Counted from the first letter of the stretch, positions 35,110-45,059 are shown. The stretch is DNA of 64,000 nt from Blautia sp. MSJ-9 (GCF_018919065.1 NZ_JAHLQG010000039.1:1-64000); one strand, 5' to 3'. Notes: generated from the sequence alone by a model not told the origin. Made by a program: numbers and translations.

Positions 35110-36641
35110 GCCTGTGTCCCTCCTTTTTCATGTTTCGTCATAAGAAGGCCGATTTCTTCTTTTGTTGCAGTTCTTCCGTCTGCAATCCCGCTGATCTTTC
35201 CGCCGCAGAATACTGCAATCCTGTCACAAAGTTCGAGAACGACATCCAGATCCTCGATTACGCAGACTACTGCAACTCCCTTTTTCTTCTGTTCATTCAG
35301 AAGTTTGTAGATTACATGAGAAGTATTGATATCCACACCTCGGGTAGGGAATGCGACCAGAAGCACCTTCGGATTCTGGGCAATCTCTCTTCCTACCAGA
35401 ACTTTCTGGACATTTCCTCCAGACATCTGACGGACAGGTGCGGAAATACTCGGGGTCATAACTTCAAGCTGCTCTTTGATTTTCAGAGCCAGAGCTTTCG
35501 GGCCTTTTCGATCCAGGAACGGGCCTTTTCCGTTGCGGTAACTTCTGAGCATCATATTATCTGTCATATCCATGTCACCCACAAGTCCCATACCGATACG
35601 GTCTTCCGGTACAAAGGCAAGACTGATTCCTGCTTTATTAATGGAAATGGAATCCATTCCTGCAAGTTCCATTCCTTTTCCGTTGTCGTCCAGCAGGCTG
35701 ATGGAACCGCTCTCTATCTCCTGCAGGCCTGCGATGGCTTCCAGGAATTCTTTCTGGCCGCTTCCTGAAATACCGGCAATACCAAGGATTTCACCTGTAT
35801 TAACATCAAGGTCAATATCATCCAGTGTTTTTACATCATCTTTATTCTTGCAGTTCAGGCCTTTGACCACCAGTCTTTTCTTCACATCTTTTAGTTCCGG
35901 GCGGTCAATGTTCAGGTCTACTCTGTTTCCTACCATCATCTCTGACAGACTCTGTACATTTGCCTGTGCAGTTTCCACGGTATCTATGTATTTACCTTTT
36001 CTGAGGATTGCAACACGGTCAGACAACGCCAAAACCTCCTGCAGTTTATGGGTGATGATCATAATGGAACATCCGTCTTTGCGCATGTTTCTCAGGATGT
36101 CAAATAAACGGTCGGCTTCCTGAGGTGTCAGAACTGCAGTCGGCTCATCCAGGATCAGGATCCTTGCTCCGCGGTACAGCATCTTTACGATCTCTACGGT
36201 CTGTTTCTGGGATACGGACATTTCATAGATCTTCTGTGACAGATCCAGTTCAAATCCATATTTATCTACCAGTTTCTGGATATCCTCTGTAATCTTCTTC
36301 ATATCCAGCTTTCCTTTGCCCGGAAGACCCAGAATGATATTCTCTGCTGCTGTCAGTATATCTACCAGTTTAAAATGCTGATGTACCATACCGATTCCCA
36401 GTTCATAGGAATCTTTTGGTGAGCGGATGGTTACTTCATTCCCATTTACAAAAATATGTCCTTCATCCGGATAATAAATTCCATAGATCATATTCATCAG
36501 AGTAGTCTTGCCGCTTCCGTTTTCCCCCAGGATTGCAAGAATCTCTGATTTTCTCAGTGTGAGATTTACATGGTCATTTGCCTGGACCGAACCAAACCGC
36601 TTGGAAATATCTCTAAGTTCAAGTGCGTAGTTTTCTCCCAC
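35106..36641 (-). CDS. Nucleoside-type ABC transporter ATPase with two nucleotide-binding domains
   Basis: The 511 residues contain two ABC domains. The first has Walker A GENGSGKTT near residue 40, then YEMSVSQKQ in place of the LSGGQ signature and LILDEPTAVL. The second has the degenerate Walker A GISGSGQKE and signature MSGGNVQK. This asymmetry is usual for the family. The start is GTG with GGAGGG upstream. It lies downstream of the BMP gene, after two hairpins that could lower its expression relative to the binding protein. Confidence 0.93.
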   Translation of the reverse strand: MGENYALELRDISKRFGSVQANDHVNLTLRKSEILAILGENGSGKTTLMNMIYGIYYPDEGHIFVNGNEVTIRSPKDSYELGIGMVHQHFKLVDILTAAENIILGLPGKGKLDMKKITEDIQKLVDKYGFELDLSQKIYEMSVSQKQTVEIVKMLYRGARILILDEPTAVLTPQEADRLFDILRNMRKDGCSIMIITHKLQEVLALSDRVAILRKGKYIDTVETAQANVQSLSEMMVGNRVDLNIDRPELKDVKKRLVVKGLNCKNKDDVKTLDDIDLDVNTGEILGIAGISGSGQKEFLEAIAGLQEIESGSISLLDDNGKGMELAGMDSISINKAGISLAFVPEDRIGMGLVGDMDMTDNMMLRSYRNGKGPFLDRKGPKALALKIKEQLEVMTPSISAPVRQMSGGNVQKVLVGREIAQNPKVLLVAFPTRGVDINTSHVIYKLLNEQKKKGVAVVCVIEDLDVVLELCDRIAVFCGGKISGIADGRTATKEEIGLLMTKHEKGGTQA

Positions 36642-36756
36642 TATTATTCCCTCCTTTTCTCTGAACGCAATTACATCTGCTAATGCATCTGCTCATACTT
36701 GTGAATTATGGAGCAACTGTTATTACGCCGAAAGTCTTCCATAATACAGCAAAAGA

Positions 36757-36782
36757 AACCTCCCGTCAGGAGACTTCCTTTG
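36757..36782 (-). terminator. Second hairpin between the BMP gene and the ATPase gene
   Basis: AAGTCTCC-TGAC-GGGAGGTTT with two wobble pairs is followed by CTTTT. Confidence 0.45.
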
Positions 36783-36806
36783 CGCGTATGATACACGTAC
36801 GATATG

Positions 36807-36844
36807 AAAAAAGCAGGGCTGCCGACAAGCAGCCCCGCCCGTTT
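36807..36844 (-). terminator. Partial terminator after the BMP gene
   Basis: GGGCGGGGCTGC-TTGTC-GGCAGCCCTGC and six T on the minus strand, seven bases after the BMP stop. A strong hairpin inside the operon would leave the binding protein in excess over the transporter. Confidence 0.85.
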
Positions 36845-36850
36845 CATTGC

Positions 36851-38038
36851 TTATTCTGTGATAGATGTAATTCCATCGATTGCTACATCAAATGCCGGTG
36901 CTGAACCATATTCTGATTCATGGAAATATCCGTCAGAAACATATTCCTGTCCGTCTTTCTCATATGTATCAAGTTCTTTGCCGTCTACTGTAAATGTAGA
37001 AGTATCAAATACATGAAGAGAACCATCGCTGAGCGCATCTTCTACTTCTTTTACTTTATCTTCTGTGCCTTCTGCTACAACTTTGTCATTGAGAGGTGTG
37101 ATCTTGTCTGCGCCTTCTGCAAATCCTTTACACCAGTCAGTGTCAATTGTTGTACCATCGATCATGCACTGTACTGCATATGTGTAATATACACCCCAGT
37201 CCATAGATGCGGAAGTAAGTGCTGTGTTAGGAGCAACAGATGTCATATCAATGTTATAACCTACACAAGGAACGCCTGCTGCTTCACAAGCTGTAGGAGC
37301 ACCTGTTGTATCTGCATGCTGGCTGATCAGTACACATCCGTCAGAGATCAGAGCATCTGCGCATTCTTTCTCAAGGTCGAAGCTTGCCCAGCTGTTTGTA
37401 TATTTCACTTCCATTGTTACGGATGGGCATACACTCTTTGCACCAAGGTAGAAAGAAGTATAACCGGAAATAACCTCTGCATATGGGAATGCACCTACAT
37501 AACCGATCTTGCATGCATCTTCTTTTACTGTGCCGTCTGCGATCATCTCATTCAGTTTCAGACCAGCTACCACACCAGATACATAACGTGCTTCGTAGAT
37601 ATTTGTAAAGTAGTTATGCATATTGGAAAGTCCGCTGGATGCTGCCTGAGTTCCTGTTGCATGACAGAACTGTACGTCCGGATATTCTCCTGCTGCTTCG
37701 AGGATATAAGTCTCATGTCCGAAGCTGTTTGCAAAAATAATCTGGCATCCCTGGTCTGCAAGGTCTGCTGCTGCATCGTAACATCCCTCATCTTCGCCGA
37801 TCAGAGTTTTCTCAATAACCTGTGAATCGTCAAGTCCAAGGTTCTCTACCATTTCGTCGATTCCTGCCATATGAGCTGCAGTATAGCCTTCATTCTCATC
37901 ACCGATATAGATTGCACCAATCTTCAGATCTTCTTTCGCGATCCCTGCACCACCTTCGCTGTCGTCACTGGCAAATACGGGTGCACTCATAGAAACTGCC
38001 ATTACTGCTGCAAGTCCAATTGCTAATGCTTTTCTCAT
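36851..38038 (-). CDS. BMP-family substrate-binding protein
   Basis: This 395-residue extracytoplasmic binding protein of the basic-membrane-protein family probably captures nucleosides for the three genes downstream. The signal peptide MRKALAIGLAAVMAVSMSAP-VFA ends in an AxA-like site with no lipobox cysteine, which is unusual: most relatives are lipoproteins. The mature part has IGAIYIGDENEGYTAAHMAG and QIIFANSFGHE, typical of BMP. GGAGG lies eight bases before the ATG at 38038. The leader contains a promoter, a hairpin and a 160-bp repeat. Confidence 0.9.
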   Translation of the reverse strand: MRKALAIGLAAVMAVSMSAPVFASDDSEGGAGIAKEDLKIGAIYIGDENEGYTAAHMAGIDEMVENLGLDDSQVIEKTLIGEDEGCYDAAADLADQGCQIIFANSFGHETYILEAAGEYPDVQFCHATGTQAASSGLSNMHNYFTNIYEARYVSGVVAGLKLNEMIADGTVKEDACKIGYVGAFPYAEVISGYTSFYLGAKSVCPSVTMEVKYTNSWASFDLEKECADALISDGCVLISQHADTTGAPTACEAAGVPCVGYNIDMTSVAPNTALTSASMDWGVYYTYAVQCMIDGTTIDTDWCKGFAEGADKITPLNDKVVAEGTEDKVKEVEDALSDGSLHVFDTSTFTVDGKELDTYEKDGQEYVSDGYFHESEYGSAPAFDVAIDGITSITE

Positions 38039-38068
38039 TCTTCTTTCCTCCATTCTTTCTACGCTCTA

Positions 38069-38228
38069 GAGCATGTTTGAAAAAGGCTTTCTGCAAGATG
38101 TGCGTCACAATTTGTGGGAGATTTTGTTCGGATGAGGGCGTCGTAGCGGGCTACGACAACCGAATTCGGGCAAAATATACCGCAAAGTGGGGCGTGCAGA
38201 TTGCGGGAATGATTTTTCAAACACGCTC
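38069..38228 (+). repeat. 160-bp foldback element, copy 1
   Basis: GAGCATGTTTGAAAAA at the left pairs with TTTTTCAAACACGCTC at the right, with one mismatch. A long inner hairpin is built on TTTTGTTCGGATGAG and its partner, capped by GTCGTAGC-GG-GCTACGAC. It is about 90 percent identical by eye to the copies at 45060-45217 and 47854-48013. Here it lies in the 5' leader of the BMP operon, 30 bases from the start codon. It has no ORF. Confidence 0.9.
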
Positions 38229-38242
38229 ACTCCTGTTACGGA

Positions 38243-38278
38243 ATAAAAGAGGCACAACCCTGTTTGTTATGCCTCTTT
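38243..38278 (-). terminator. Leader hairpin, possible attenuator of the BMP operon
   Basis: AAAGAGGCA-TAACAAACAGGGTTG-TGCCTCTTT then TATT on the minus strand, starting about 20 bases after the promoter -10 box and before the structural gene. Early termination or a remnant of a regulatory leader is possible. Confidence 0.5.
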
Positions 38279-38290
38279 GCAAGTATCTTT

Positions 38291-38319
38291 ACTATACCTT
38301 TCTATTCGGAAATTGTCAA
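38291..38319 (-). promoter_or_regulatory. Promoter of the BMP transporter operon
   Basis: A perfect TTGACA and TATAGT are 17 bases apart. The transcript passes through a hairpin and the 160-bp foldback before reaching the gene, a leader of about 250 bases. I looked for a purine riboswitch core here and saw none. Confidence 0.75.
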
Positions 38320-38505
38320 TAAATTCAAAAAAATCGTACTATTTTTTTGATACTCTTATTTTTTTTGTATATTAACAGACTATTGTCAGTGCAAATAAAG
38401 TAAGTGTGTTCTAACTCGATATTATTTTATTAATGTATCTGATTTTATACTTGTAATTCCGACAAAGATATATTAAAATGTTCGTAGAACCCAAAGAGGT
38501 ACTAA

Positions 38506-38709
<204 letters not shown>

Positions 38710-38726
38710 TTTACGGATATAAAAAC

Positions 38727-38767
38727 AGCTCCATTTCTGTTTCGGCGGAAATGGAGCTATTTTTTTC
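38727..38767 (+). terminator. Terminator of the ferredoxin gene
   Basis: AGCTCCATTTC and GAAATGGAGCT form a perfect 11-bp stem followed by ATTTTTTT. Confidence 0.95.
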
Positions 38768-38828
38768 TCTATTATTGTAATTTGTATATTATTATCACTA
38801 AATGAATTGCGTGTTATTATTGTAATCT

Positions 38829-39308
38829 TCAAAAATGTCTCTTCCTGAGTTTTTTATTCTTTTTACTGTTTCTCTCTAATGTCACAGCTGCTTCTTTTCT
38901 TGCAAGCTGACGATTACGGATTGCTTCATCCAGATCACGACACTGGTCTTCTCCTTCTTTTTTCATATGTAGTTCCTGAGCGATCAGACGCTCCAGGATT
39001 TTCTGGAATTCAAGAAGCTTCTCCCTCTCAGGTTCTTCATCTTCAAGGAGTCTCACCTTACTCTCTGTACTTCCCGGTGCAGTCCGCGAAATCCTTGGAA
39101 TCAGTTCTTTGATCGCACGTAAGGCAAGTCCTCTTTTCTTAAGTTCTTTGATATTAGCCAGAAGCGTAATATCATTTCCAGTGTAGTAACGATGTCCCTG
39201 CTCATTCCTGCCTATCCTCAGCTCAAGCTCCTCCTCCCAATAACGGAGAACCGAAGCCCTTACTCCAAGGATATCTGCTGCCTGTGTCACAGTGTACCGC
39301 TGCTCCAT
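38829..39308 (-). CDS. MerR-type helix-turn-helix protein
   Basis: The 159 residues begin MEQRYTVTQAADILGVRASV, then LRYWEEELEL and GHRYYTGNDITLL, a clear MerR winged helix-turn-helix (about 5-72). A charged coiled-coil tail (about 95-159, ending KKNKKLRKRHF) replaces the usual ligand domain. This resembles RacA-like chromosome-anchoring or small MerR regulators of Firmicutes. AGGAGGGG lies four bases before the ATG at 39308. It follows dnaB at a distance of about 300 bases. Confidence 0.8.
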   Translation of the reverse strand: MEQRYTVTQAADILGVRASVLRYWEEELELRIGRNEQGHRYYTGNDITLLANIKELKKRGLALRAIKELIPRISRTAPGSTESKVRLLEDEEPEREKLLEFQKILERLIAQELHMKKEGEDQCRDLDEAIRNRQLARKEAAVTLERNSKKNKKLRKRHF

Positions 39309-39574
39309 GCTACCCCTCCTGTCCATAGAACTTCTGCGTTACTGTCCACACGCCGCTATCAAACAAGATGTGCATACACATGCAAAAATCCCGTAAGCTC
39401 TTTCTATTTCGTATAAACAGCAACAAGTCTCTTACTCTCTATTATAGAAATGCAGACAATGGAATGCAAGAAAATTCCATTGACAAACTCTTCTGAAAAA
39501 TCTCCTGAAACGTGAAAACAGAACGGCTGATTCCGGCATTCGCCTTTACAGTCGTCCTGTTGACATCTTTCTTT

Positions 39575-39603
39575 AGTAACTGTTCAATCCCTTTACTGTT
39601 ACT
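39575..39603. repeat. GTTACTG-type palindrome, copy 6 (degenerate)
   Basis: AGTAACTGTTCAATCCCTTT then ACTGTTACT. The outer AGTAAC and GTTACT arms pair; the centre CAATCCCTTTA differs. It lies against the dnaB stop codon. Confidence 0.55.
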
Positions 39604-40935
39604 TTATTTCTTCATATTTACAAACTGTGTATACCTCGGCAGCCATACAAGTTCTACGGTACCGATCGGACCATTTCTCTGTTTGGCTATGATAACCTCG
39701 GCAATATCCTTCTTCTCTGTATCCTTATGATAATAATCATCCCTGTAAAGGAACATTACCACATCGGCATCCTGCTCGATAGCTCCTGATTCTCGAAGGT
39801 CAGACAGCATCGGTCTGTGATCTGGACGCTGTTCTACTGCACGGCTAAGCTGCGACAGGGCAATTACTGGAACACTCAGTTCTCTGGCCAGTGCCTTAAG
39901 CGAACGGGAAATCTCTGAAATCTCCTGCTGACGGGAATCGCTTCTCTTTCCACCACCACTCATCAACTGAAGGTAGTCGATCATGATGATCCCGAGATTA
40001 TGCTCCAGTTTATATTTACGGCATATAGAACGCATTTCTGTAACAGAAATTCCCGGTGTATCCTCGATAAACAGAGGCGCATTACCAATCGTATTCGCAG
40101 CTTCTACCAGCTTTGTCCAGTCATCATCTTTCAGATTACCAGTTCGCATATTCTGGGAGTCTACATGTGCTTCCATAGCGATCAGTCGGTTAACCAGCTG
40201 GACTTTTGACATTTCCAGACTGAAGATCAGTACAGGTACCTGCTTACGGCATGCCATATAATTTGCGATATTCAGTACAAAAGCAGTTTTTCCCATAGAC
40301 GGACGTGCCGCGATCAGCACCAGATCTGATGGATGCATACCTGAAGTCTTATAATCCAGATCAATAAATCCGGTAGGAATACCTGTTACAGAACCTTTCA
40401 GCTTGGACGCTTTCTCGATATTGTTGATGGCTTCAAGAACAATCTGCTGGATCGGTATAAATTCTTCGTGTCCGCGTCTCTGAAGAATATCAAACAGTTT
40501 CTTCTCTGCTTCGTCCAGAATTACTTCTGTGCTCTCTTTCTCCAGATAACAGGTATTAGCAATCTCCTCGTTTACTCTTATCAATCTCCTGAGAACAGCT
40601 TTCTCACTTACGATAATTGCATATTCCTTTACGTTGGCAGAGGTCGGAACATGTTCGATCAGATCACGCACATATTCCATACTGCTAATATCCGGCGGAA
40701 GTTCTTTTTCCTTTAGTCTGTTCTGAAGAGTTATGACATCAACCGGTTTTCCCTCATTGAACAACTCAACCATTGCATCAAATATAATCCCATATTGCTT
40801 CTGATAGAAATCATCACCTGTAATTATTTCTGATGCTATAAGGATTGCCTCTCTATCCATAAGCATTGCCCCGATTACTGACTGCTCAGCATCTATGCTA
40901 TGAGGCAGTATTCTCTTAATCAGCGCTTCTTCCAT
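39604..40935 (-). CDS. dnaB: Replicative DNA helicase DnaB (DnaC of Bacillus)
   Basis: This hexameric helicase unwinds DNA at the replication fork. The 443 residues have the N-terminal primase-interaction domain (LPHSIDAEQSVIGAMLMDRE) and the RecA-like ATPase: Walker A ARPSMGKTAFVLN, Walker B IIMIDYLQLM, then SRQQEISEISRSLK and LSQLSRAVEQR. No intein is present. AGGAGGG precedes the ATG. It follows rplI by 22 bases, giving the conserved gdpP-rplI-dnaB order. Confidence 0.98.
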   Translation of the reverse strand: MEEALIKRILPHSIDAEQSVIGAMLMDREAILIASEIITGDDFYQKQYGIIFDAMVELFNEGKPVDVITLQNRLKEKELPPDISSMEYVRDLIEHVPTSANVKEYAIIVSEKAVLRRLIRVNEEIANTCYLEKESTEVILDEAEKKLFDILQRRGHEEFIPIQQIVLEAINNIEKASKLKGSVTGIPTGFIDLDYKTSGMHPSDLVLIAARPSMGKTAFVLNIANYMACRKQVPVLIFSLEMSKVQLVNRLIAMEAHVDSQNMRTGNLKDDDWTKLVEAANTIGNAPLFIEDTPGISVTEMRSICRKYKLEHNLGIIMIDYLQLMSGGGKRSDSRQQEISEISRSLKALARELSVPVIALSQLSRAVEQRPDHRPMLSDLRESGAIEQDADVVMFLYRDDYYHKDTEKKDIAEVIIAKQRNGPIGTVELVWLPRYTQFVNMKK

Positions 40936-40957
40936 TGTTTATCCCTCCTGGAAGATC

Positions 40958-41404
40958 TCAGGCTTCTTTTACCCATACTTTAAGAGTTCCTGTTACCTTA
41001 GGATGTAATTTAACCGGCACCTGAGTAACGCCCAGTACACGGATTGGCTCAGGAAGCTGAAGTTTCTTTTTATCAATGTCAAGATTTAACTGTTTCTTTG
41101 CAGCTTCAGAAATTTCCTTAGAAGAAACAGAACCAAATGTTCTTCCACCTTCTCCTGTTTTCAAAGTAAGGATGATTTCTTTTGTTTCAAGATCTTTGGC
41201 AAATGCCTGTGCTGCTTCGTATACTTCTTTAGCAACTTTCTCTTCGTTTGCTTTCTGAAGTTTCAGATCATTTAAGTTCTTAGGGGTAGCTTCCAGACCC
41301 AGTTTCTTAGGAAGGATCATATTTCTTGCATATCCGTCGCTTACGTTTACAATCTGTCCTTTTTTTCCAAGTGCTTTTACGTCTTCAAGTAAGATTACTT
41401 TCAT
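40958..41404 (-). CDS. rplI: 50S ribosomal protein L9
   Basis: The 148 residues begin [20 protein letters not shown] and contain the L9 signature [18 protein letters not shown] long connecting helix (about 43-75) leads to the C-terminal RNA-binding domain. AGGAGG precedes the ATG, which overlaps the gdpP stop by four bases. Confidence 0.98.
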   Translation of the reverse strand: MKVILLEDVKALGKKGQIVNVSDGYARNMILPKKLGLEATPKNLNDLKLQKANEEKVAKEVYEAAQAFAKDLETKEIILTLKTGEGGRTFGSVSSKEISEAAKKQLNLDIDKKKLQLPEPIRVLGVTQVPVKLHPKVTGTLKVWVKEA

Positions 41405-43452
41405 TTCTTGTTTTCCTCCTGATATTCCTGATCTATGATGTCTTTGAGCATTCTCTCTACTTCATCCGGAGAAGCTTTTACCTGGGCACCGGCGATATTC
41501 ATATGTCCGCCTCCGCCCATCTTTTCCATCATTACCTGTACATTGATCTCATCAATGGCACGGGCACTGACATAAACTTCATTATTGTACTGAGTCAGTA
41601 CAAAGGATGCCTTTACTCCTGCAATATTCAGAAGTTCGTTGGCTGCCTGGGCACCTACCACTGTAGGGCTGTCCAGATTTTCACTCGGGCATCTGGAAAT
41701 AGCAAAACATTCTCTGTAAATGTGTGCTGTTCTCACTGCCTCCGCACGTGCCTGATAAGACTTCAGATCATCTCTTAAAAGCTTACGTACTCTGGTCACG
41801 TCTGCTCCGCTTCTTCTTAAGAATGCAGCGGCTTCAAAAGTACGTACACCTGCACGTGTTGTAAAGTTATTCGTATCGATCATAATACCTGCATACAGGC
41901 AGTCTGCCTCAATATTGCGGATGCGCAGATCATCTGAGAAATACTGCAGGATCTCTGCTACCATCTCACAGGCTGAGGATGCATACGGCTCTACATAAGA
42001 AAGTACAGCATTCTCAATAACTTCGCTGCCGCGTCTGTGGTGATCCAGGACAACAACTGTCTTAGTCATGTACAGCAGATCTTCACATTCTGTATAGCTC
42101 GGTCTGTTGGTATCAACAACAACTACTACTGTATTATTATCTACCAGATCCTTTGCCTGCTGGCTGTCAACAAACATGGACGGTTCATAATCCGGATTGT
42201 TCTTATATTCTGCGATCAGCGGTCTGATAGATTTAGTCGGATCATTTACTACGATATGAACTGGTTTTCCAAGAGTTTTACCGGCACGATAGATACCGAT
42301 TCCGGCACCCAGCGCATCCACATCTGTGATCTTATGTCCCATGACTACGACACGATCCTTGGTACTCATAAATTCCTTCAGAGCCTGAGCTTTGACACGG
42401 GCTTTGACACGGGTGGTCTTCTCCATCTGCTGGGTCTTGCCGCCATAATAGGTAATGTTATTTCCATTCTTGATGACAACCTGGTCGCCGCCGCGTCCAA
42501 GTGCCATTTCAATAGCGATTCGGGAATACTCATAATTCTGGATATAAGTAGCAGCGTTAAGTCCGACACCGATACTTAAGGTGATCGCCATTTCATTTCC
42601 GATATTAACGGTCTTGACTTCGTCCAGAATGTGGAATCTCTGCTCTTTGAGAGCTTCCAGTGAACTCTGGCGCATGATAAGGAAATATTTATCCTTCTCA
42701 AGCTTCTTTACAAGACCATCGAAATTAGAAAAATATTTCGTGATCTTTCGGTCGATCAGCGCGATCAAAAGAGAACGTCTTACGTCTTCTACACTCTCCA
42801 GTGCCTCTTCGTAATTATCCAGATAAGCCAGTGCTACGACAAGCTTATCATCTTCGTTCTTTTTGATATACTCTTTCAGTTCTGTATTGTCATACATATA
42901 CATGGCAATCAGACTGACATTCTTGTCTATATCTTCAAAGATTTCACTGCCTGCTATGATCTCGCCAAGTTCTACGCGCTGCATGGATATGCGGTAGATT
43001 CTCTCTCCGAACTGGGTACTGATTTCGCTGATTTCTTTCTTTCCTGCAACCGGCAGTTTATCTGCTGTTACATCAGAAAAAATCGTGTTAATATTCTTCT
43101 TATAAAACTGGTCTCTTCCTGTCAGCTCTGCAAAAACTTTGTTTGACCAGATCATTCTGCCATTCATATCCATGATGGCATAGGGCAAAGCCAGTTCCTC
43201 AAGGATTCTCTTCTCAAGTGAATCGTATTGGTTAGCAAAGGCTATCAGTTCATTTACGATGAATGGTCTGTGGCATCGAAGTACAACTACTGCGATTCCT
43301 ACGTAAATGAGGATTCCAGCAGATACAATGATACCCGCCTTTACGCTGGTAAAATATACCAGGATGTTAAGTACGATCAACAAAGCTGAGAGAATCAAAG
43401 GCCACCTCATAAATGCTTTCATGTGCCCTTTTAGTTTCAGTTTATCACTCAT
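41401..43452 (-). CDS. gdpP: Cyclic-di-AMP phosphodiesterase GdpP
   Basis: GdpP hydrolyses the second messenger c-di-AMP and so tunes osmotic and wall stress. The 683 residues hold two membrane helices (about 17-58), a PAS domain (about 80-165) and a degenerate GGDEF domain (about 170-330). The DHH phosphoesterase has GHKITDVDA (H373, D377, D379), VVDTNRPS and DHHRRG (470-475). A DHHA1 domain ends in [13 protein letters not shown] start at the ATG at 43452 with GGAAAG upstream; the longer open frame runs back through a foldback repeat. Order gdpP-rplI-dnaB is conserved. Confidence 0.95.
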   Translation of the reverse strand: MSDKLKLKGHMKAFMRWPLILSALLIVLNILVYFTSVKAGIIVSAGILIYVGIAVVVLRCHRPFIVNELIAFANQYDSLEKRILEELALPYAIMDMNGRMIWSNKVFAELTGRDQFYKKNINTIFSDVTADKLPVAGKKEISEISTQFGERIYRISMQRVELGEIIAGSEIFEDIDKNVSLIAMYMYDNTELKEYIKKNEDDKLVVALAYLDNYEEALESVEDVRRSLLIALIDRKITKYFSNFDGLVKKLEKDKYFLIMRQSSLEALKEQRFHILDEVKTVNIGNEMAITLSIGVGLNAATYIQNYEYSRIAIEMALGRGGDQVVIKNGNNITYYGGKTQQMEKTTRVKARVKAQALKEFMSTKDRVVVMGHKITDVDALGAGIGIYRAGKTLGKPVHIVVNDPTKSIRPLIAEYKNNPDYEPSMFVDSQQAKDLVDNNTVVVVVDTNRPSYTECEDLLYMTKTVVVLDHHRRGSEVIENAVLSYVEPYASSACEMVAEILQYFSDDLRIRNIEADCLYAGIMIDTNNFTTRAGVRTFEAAAFLRRSGADVTRVRKLLRDDLKSYQARAEAVRTAHIYRECFAISRCPSENLDSPTVVGAQAANELLNIAGVKASFVLTQYNNEVYVSARAIDEINVQVMMEKMGGGGHMNIAGAQVKASPDEVERMLKDIIDQEYQEENKK

Positions 43453-43551
43453 GTCTTTCTTTCCGTTCTTTACTTCTGTTGTTTTGGTACAGGGGGGATA
43501 AAACGCCCTTTGGGTTGTATTATAACAGATTTGTTGGGGATTTACCATAGT

Positions 43552-43664
43552 AAGTAGAGGGACGCGAAAAAAATAATTGTGTTGGGGCACGGCTTCGAAG
43601 GCTAATAATACTACGCCTCCTATAGATGTGCCCCAACACAATTATTTTCTCCGCTGTTTACTGG
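43552..43664. repeat. 113-bp foldback element E2
   Basis: AAAATAATTGTGTTGGGGCAC (43570-43590) pairs perfectly over 21 bases with 43628-43648. The flanks GAGGGACGCG (43557-43566) and, on the other strand, CCAGTAAACAGCGG (43651-43664) match the ends of E1 at 22958-23188. The core differs completely. It lies between gdpP and rpsR and accounts for the gap there. Confidence 0.8.
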
Positions 43665-43725
43665 CTGTGCCAGTAAATTTGCTCACCACCGATTTATTTT
43701 GTAATAAAATAAAGTCTAACGACGC

Positions 43726-43761
43726 AAAAAATGCTGCTCCGCATAATGCGGAACAGCATTT
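43726..43761 (-). terminator. Terminator of rpsF-ssb-rpsR
   Basis: AAATGCTGTTCCGCA and TGCGGAGCAGCATTTTTT on the minus strand, 13 bases after the rpsR stop. Confidence 0.9.
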
Positions 43762-43774
43762 ATCATCTTCAGAA

Positions 43775-44038
43775 TTAGTCCTGGATGTATGGCATCATAG
43801 ACATATGACGTGCTCTCTTGATAGCAACTGTCAGTGCTCTCTGATGTTTTGCACAGTTTCCTGTGATTCTTCTTGGGAGGATTTTTCCTCTTTCAGAAAC
43901 ATATTTTCTTAATTTTGCTACATCCTTGTAGTCGATTTCGTTATTCTCTTTACCACAGAATACGCAAACTTTTTTTCTTCTGCGACCGCCTCTTCTCTTC
44001 ATTGGAGAGTCTGGTCTTTCGCCTCTATTGTAAGCCAT
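43775..44038 (-). CDS. rpsR: 30S ribosomal protein S18
   Basis: The 87 residues have a basic glycine/arginine N-terminus ([13 protein letters not shown]), then the zinc-like pair CVFCGK and the S18 core [20 protein letters not shown]. The stretch [14 protein letters not shown] follows. AGGAGG precedes the ATG. It is the last gene of the rpsF-ssb-rpsR operon, 47 bases after ssb. Confidence 0.98.
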   Translation of the reverse strand: MAYNRGERPDSPMKRRGGRRRKKVCVFCGKENNEIDYKDVAKLRKYVSERGKILPRRITGNCAKHQRALTVAIKRARHMSMMPYIQD

Positions 44039-44085
44039 GATTGCTTTCCTCCTATCTTATTCTATCAGTTTGTAATAAGCCTTAA

Positions 44086-44538
44086 TTAAAACGGTAACTC
44101 TTCATCAATTCCATCTGGAATGTTCATGAAACCGTCTGCACTGGCTGCTCCCGGAGCTGGCATGGATGGTGCAGGTGCGGATGTCTGAGGATGGGATGCC
44201 GCATAATTATCGCTGGCTGACTTGCTCTCAGCAAACTCCTGTTCCTCAACTACAACCTCTGTTGTGTAGACCTTCTGGCCGTCACGGTTGGTGTAGCTGC
44301 CTGTCTGGATACGTCCTGAAACAACGATCTTAAGTCCCTGACGGTAATACTTCTCTGCAAACTCTGCTGTACGTCCAAAGGATACACAGTTGATGAAGTC
44401 TGCGGTTGCCTCACCATCACGACGGAATCTTCTGTCTACTGCCAATGTGTATCTGGCAATTGCCAATGCATTCTCTCCTGCGGAATATCTTACCTCAGGA
44501 TCTCTTGTTAAGCGTCCCATTAAAATTACTTTGTTCAT
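44086..44538 (-). CDS. ssb: Single-stranded DNA-binding protein
   Basis: The 150 residues have an OB-fold (about 1-105) starting MNKVILMGRLTRDPEVRYSA with FINCVSFGRTAEFAEKY. A proline/alanine-rich linker follows, and the acidic tip DGIDEELPF recruits repair and replication partners. It lies between rpsF and rpsR, as in most Firmicutes. AGAGG precedes the ATG. Confidence 0.98.
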   Translation of the reverse strand: MNKVILMGRLTRDPEVRYSAGENALAIARYTLAVDRRFRRDGEATADFINCVSFGRTAEFAEKYYRQGLKIVVSGRIQTGSYTNRDGQKVYTTEVVVEEQEFAESKSASDNYAASHPQTSAPAPSMPAPGAASADGFMNIPDGIDEELPF

Positions 44539-44617
44539 GTAACTACCTCTTCGTTTCTGCTTTGAATGGTTGAACGGATCAATTAATGGTACTTTCTAAA
44601 ATCCACTCTGTATAAGA

Positions 44618-44905
44618 TTATGCGTCTTTTCTTACGACTAAGTATCTTAATACATTGTCCATGATACGAACGTGTCTTTCAACTTCCGCTGGGCACTGTG
44701 CGTCTGCTTCAAACTGAATGAAATAGTAGAAGCCTTCATGCATTTTCTGAATTTCGTAAGCTAATTTCTTCTTACCCCATTCTTCTACTTCTGTGATAGT
44801 GCCATTGTAACGTGTGATGTATCCTTTTGCTTTCTCAACAACTGCATCACGTACTTCGTCTTCAACTTTTGCACTAACAACTAATGCTAACTCGTACTTG
44901 TTCAT
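44618..44905 (-). CDS. rpsF: 30S ribosomal protein S6
   Basis: The 95 residues begin MNKYELALVVSAKVEDEVRD and contain the S6 strand motif EWGKKKLAYEIQKMHEGFYY and the ERHVRIMDNVLRYLVVR end. I start at 44905, since AAGGAGG lies close upstream; a longer in-frame start lacks support. It is the first gene of the rpsF-ssb-rpsR operon. An S6:S18 leader element was not recognised. Confidence 0.97.
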   Translation of the reverse strand: MNKYELALVVSAKVEDEVRDAVVEKAKGYITRYNGTITEVEEWGKKKLAYEIQKMHEGFYYFIQFEADAQCPAEVERHVRIMDNVLRYLVVRKDA

Positions 44906-44988
44906 GTCTTGCTTTACCTCCTTATGGTCTGTTGGCCCTTTGCCTGTCAAAGAGCAAGGATATAAAATATATCACGAGTGTTGATTCT

Positions 44989-45050
44989 AACATAGTTTTT
45001 GGTGTCTGTAAAGTGTTATTTTTCTTTTTTTAGGTTTTTTTATCAAATTT
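44989..45050. repeat. Duplicated tail of the DUF951 gene (left copy)
   Basis: AACATAGTTTTTGGTGTCTG and the following TAAAGT..TATTTTTCTTTTTT repeat 48092-48145 with few differences and one T-run insertion. The right copy contains the real end of the DUF951 gene; this one is a displaced copy beside rpsF. Confidence 0.75.
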
Positions 45051-45059
45051 TATGTGTTA

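Noticed and set aside
38069..38420. Purine riboswitch before the BMP nucleoside transporter
   Set aside because: The conserved three-way-junction loops and the TATA..GTTTCTAC core were not found; only a simple hairpin and the foldback are present.
43453..43641. N-terminal extension of gdpP by 63 codons
   Set aside because: It would translate the foldback E2 and the promoter region; the ATG at 43452 has its own ribosome site and gives the normal GdpP start.
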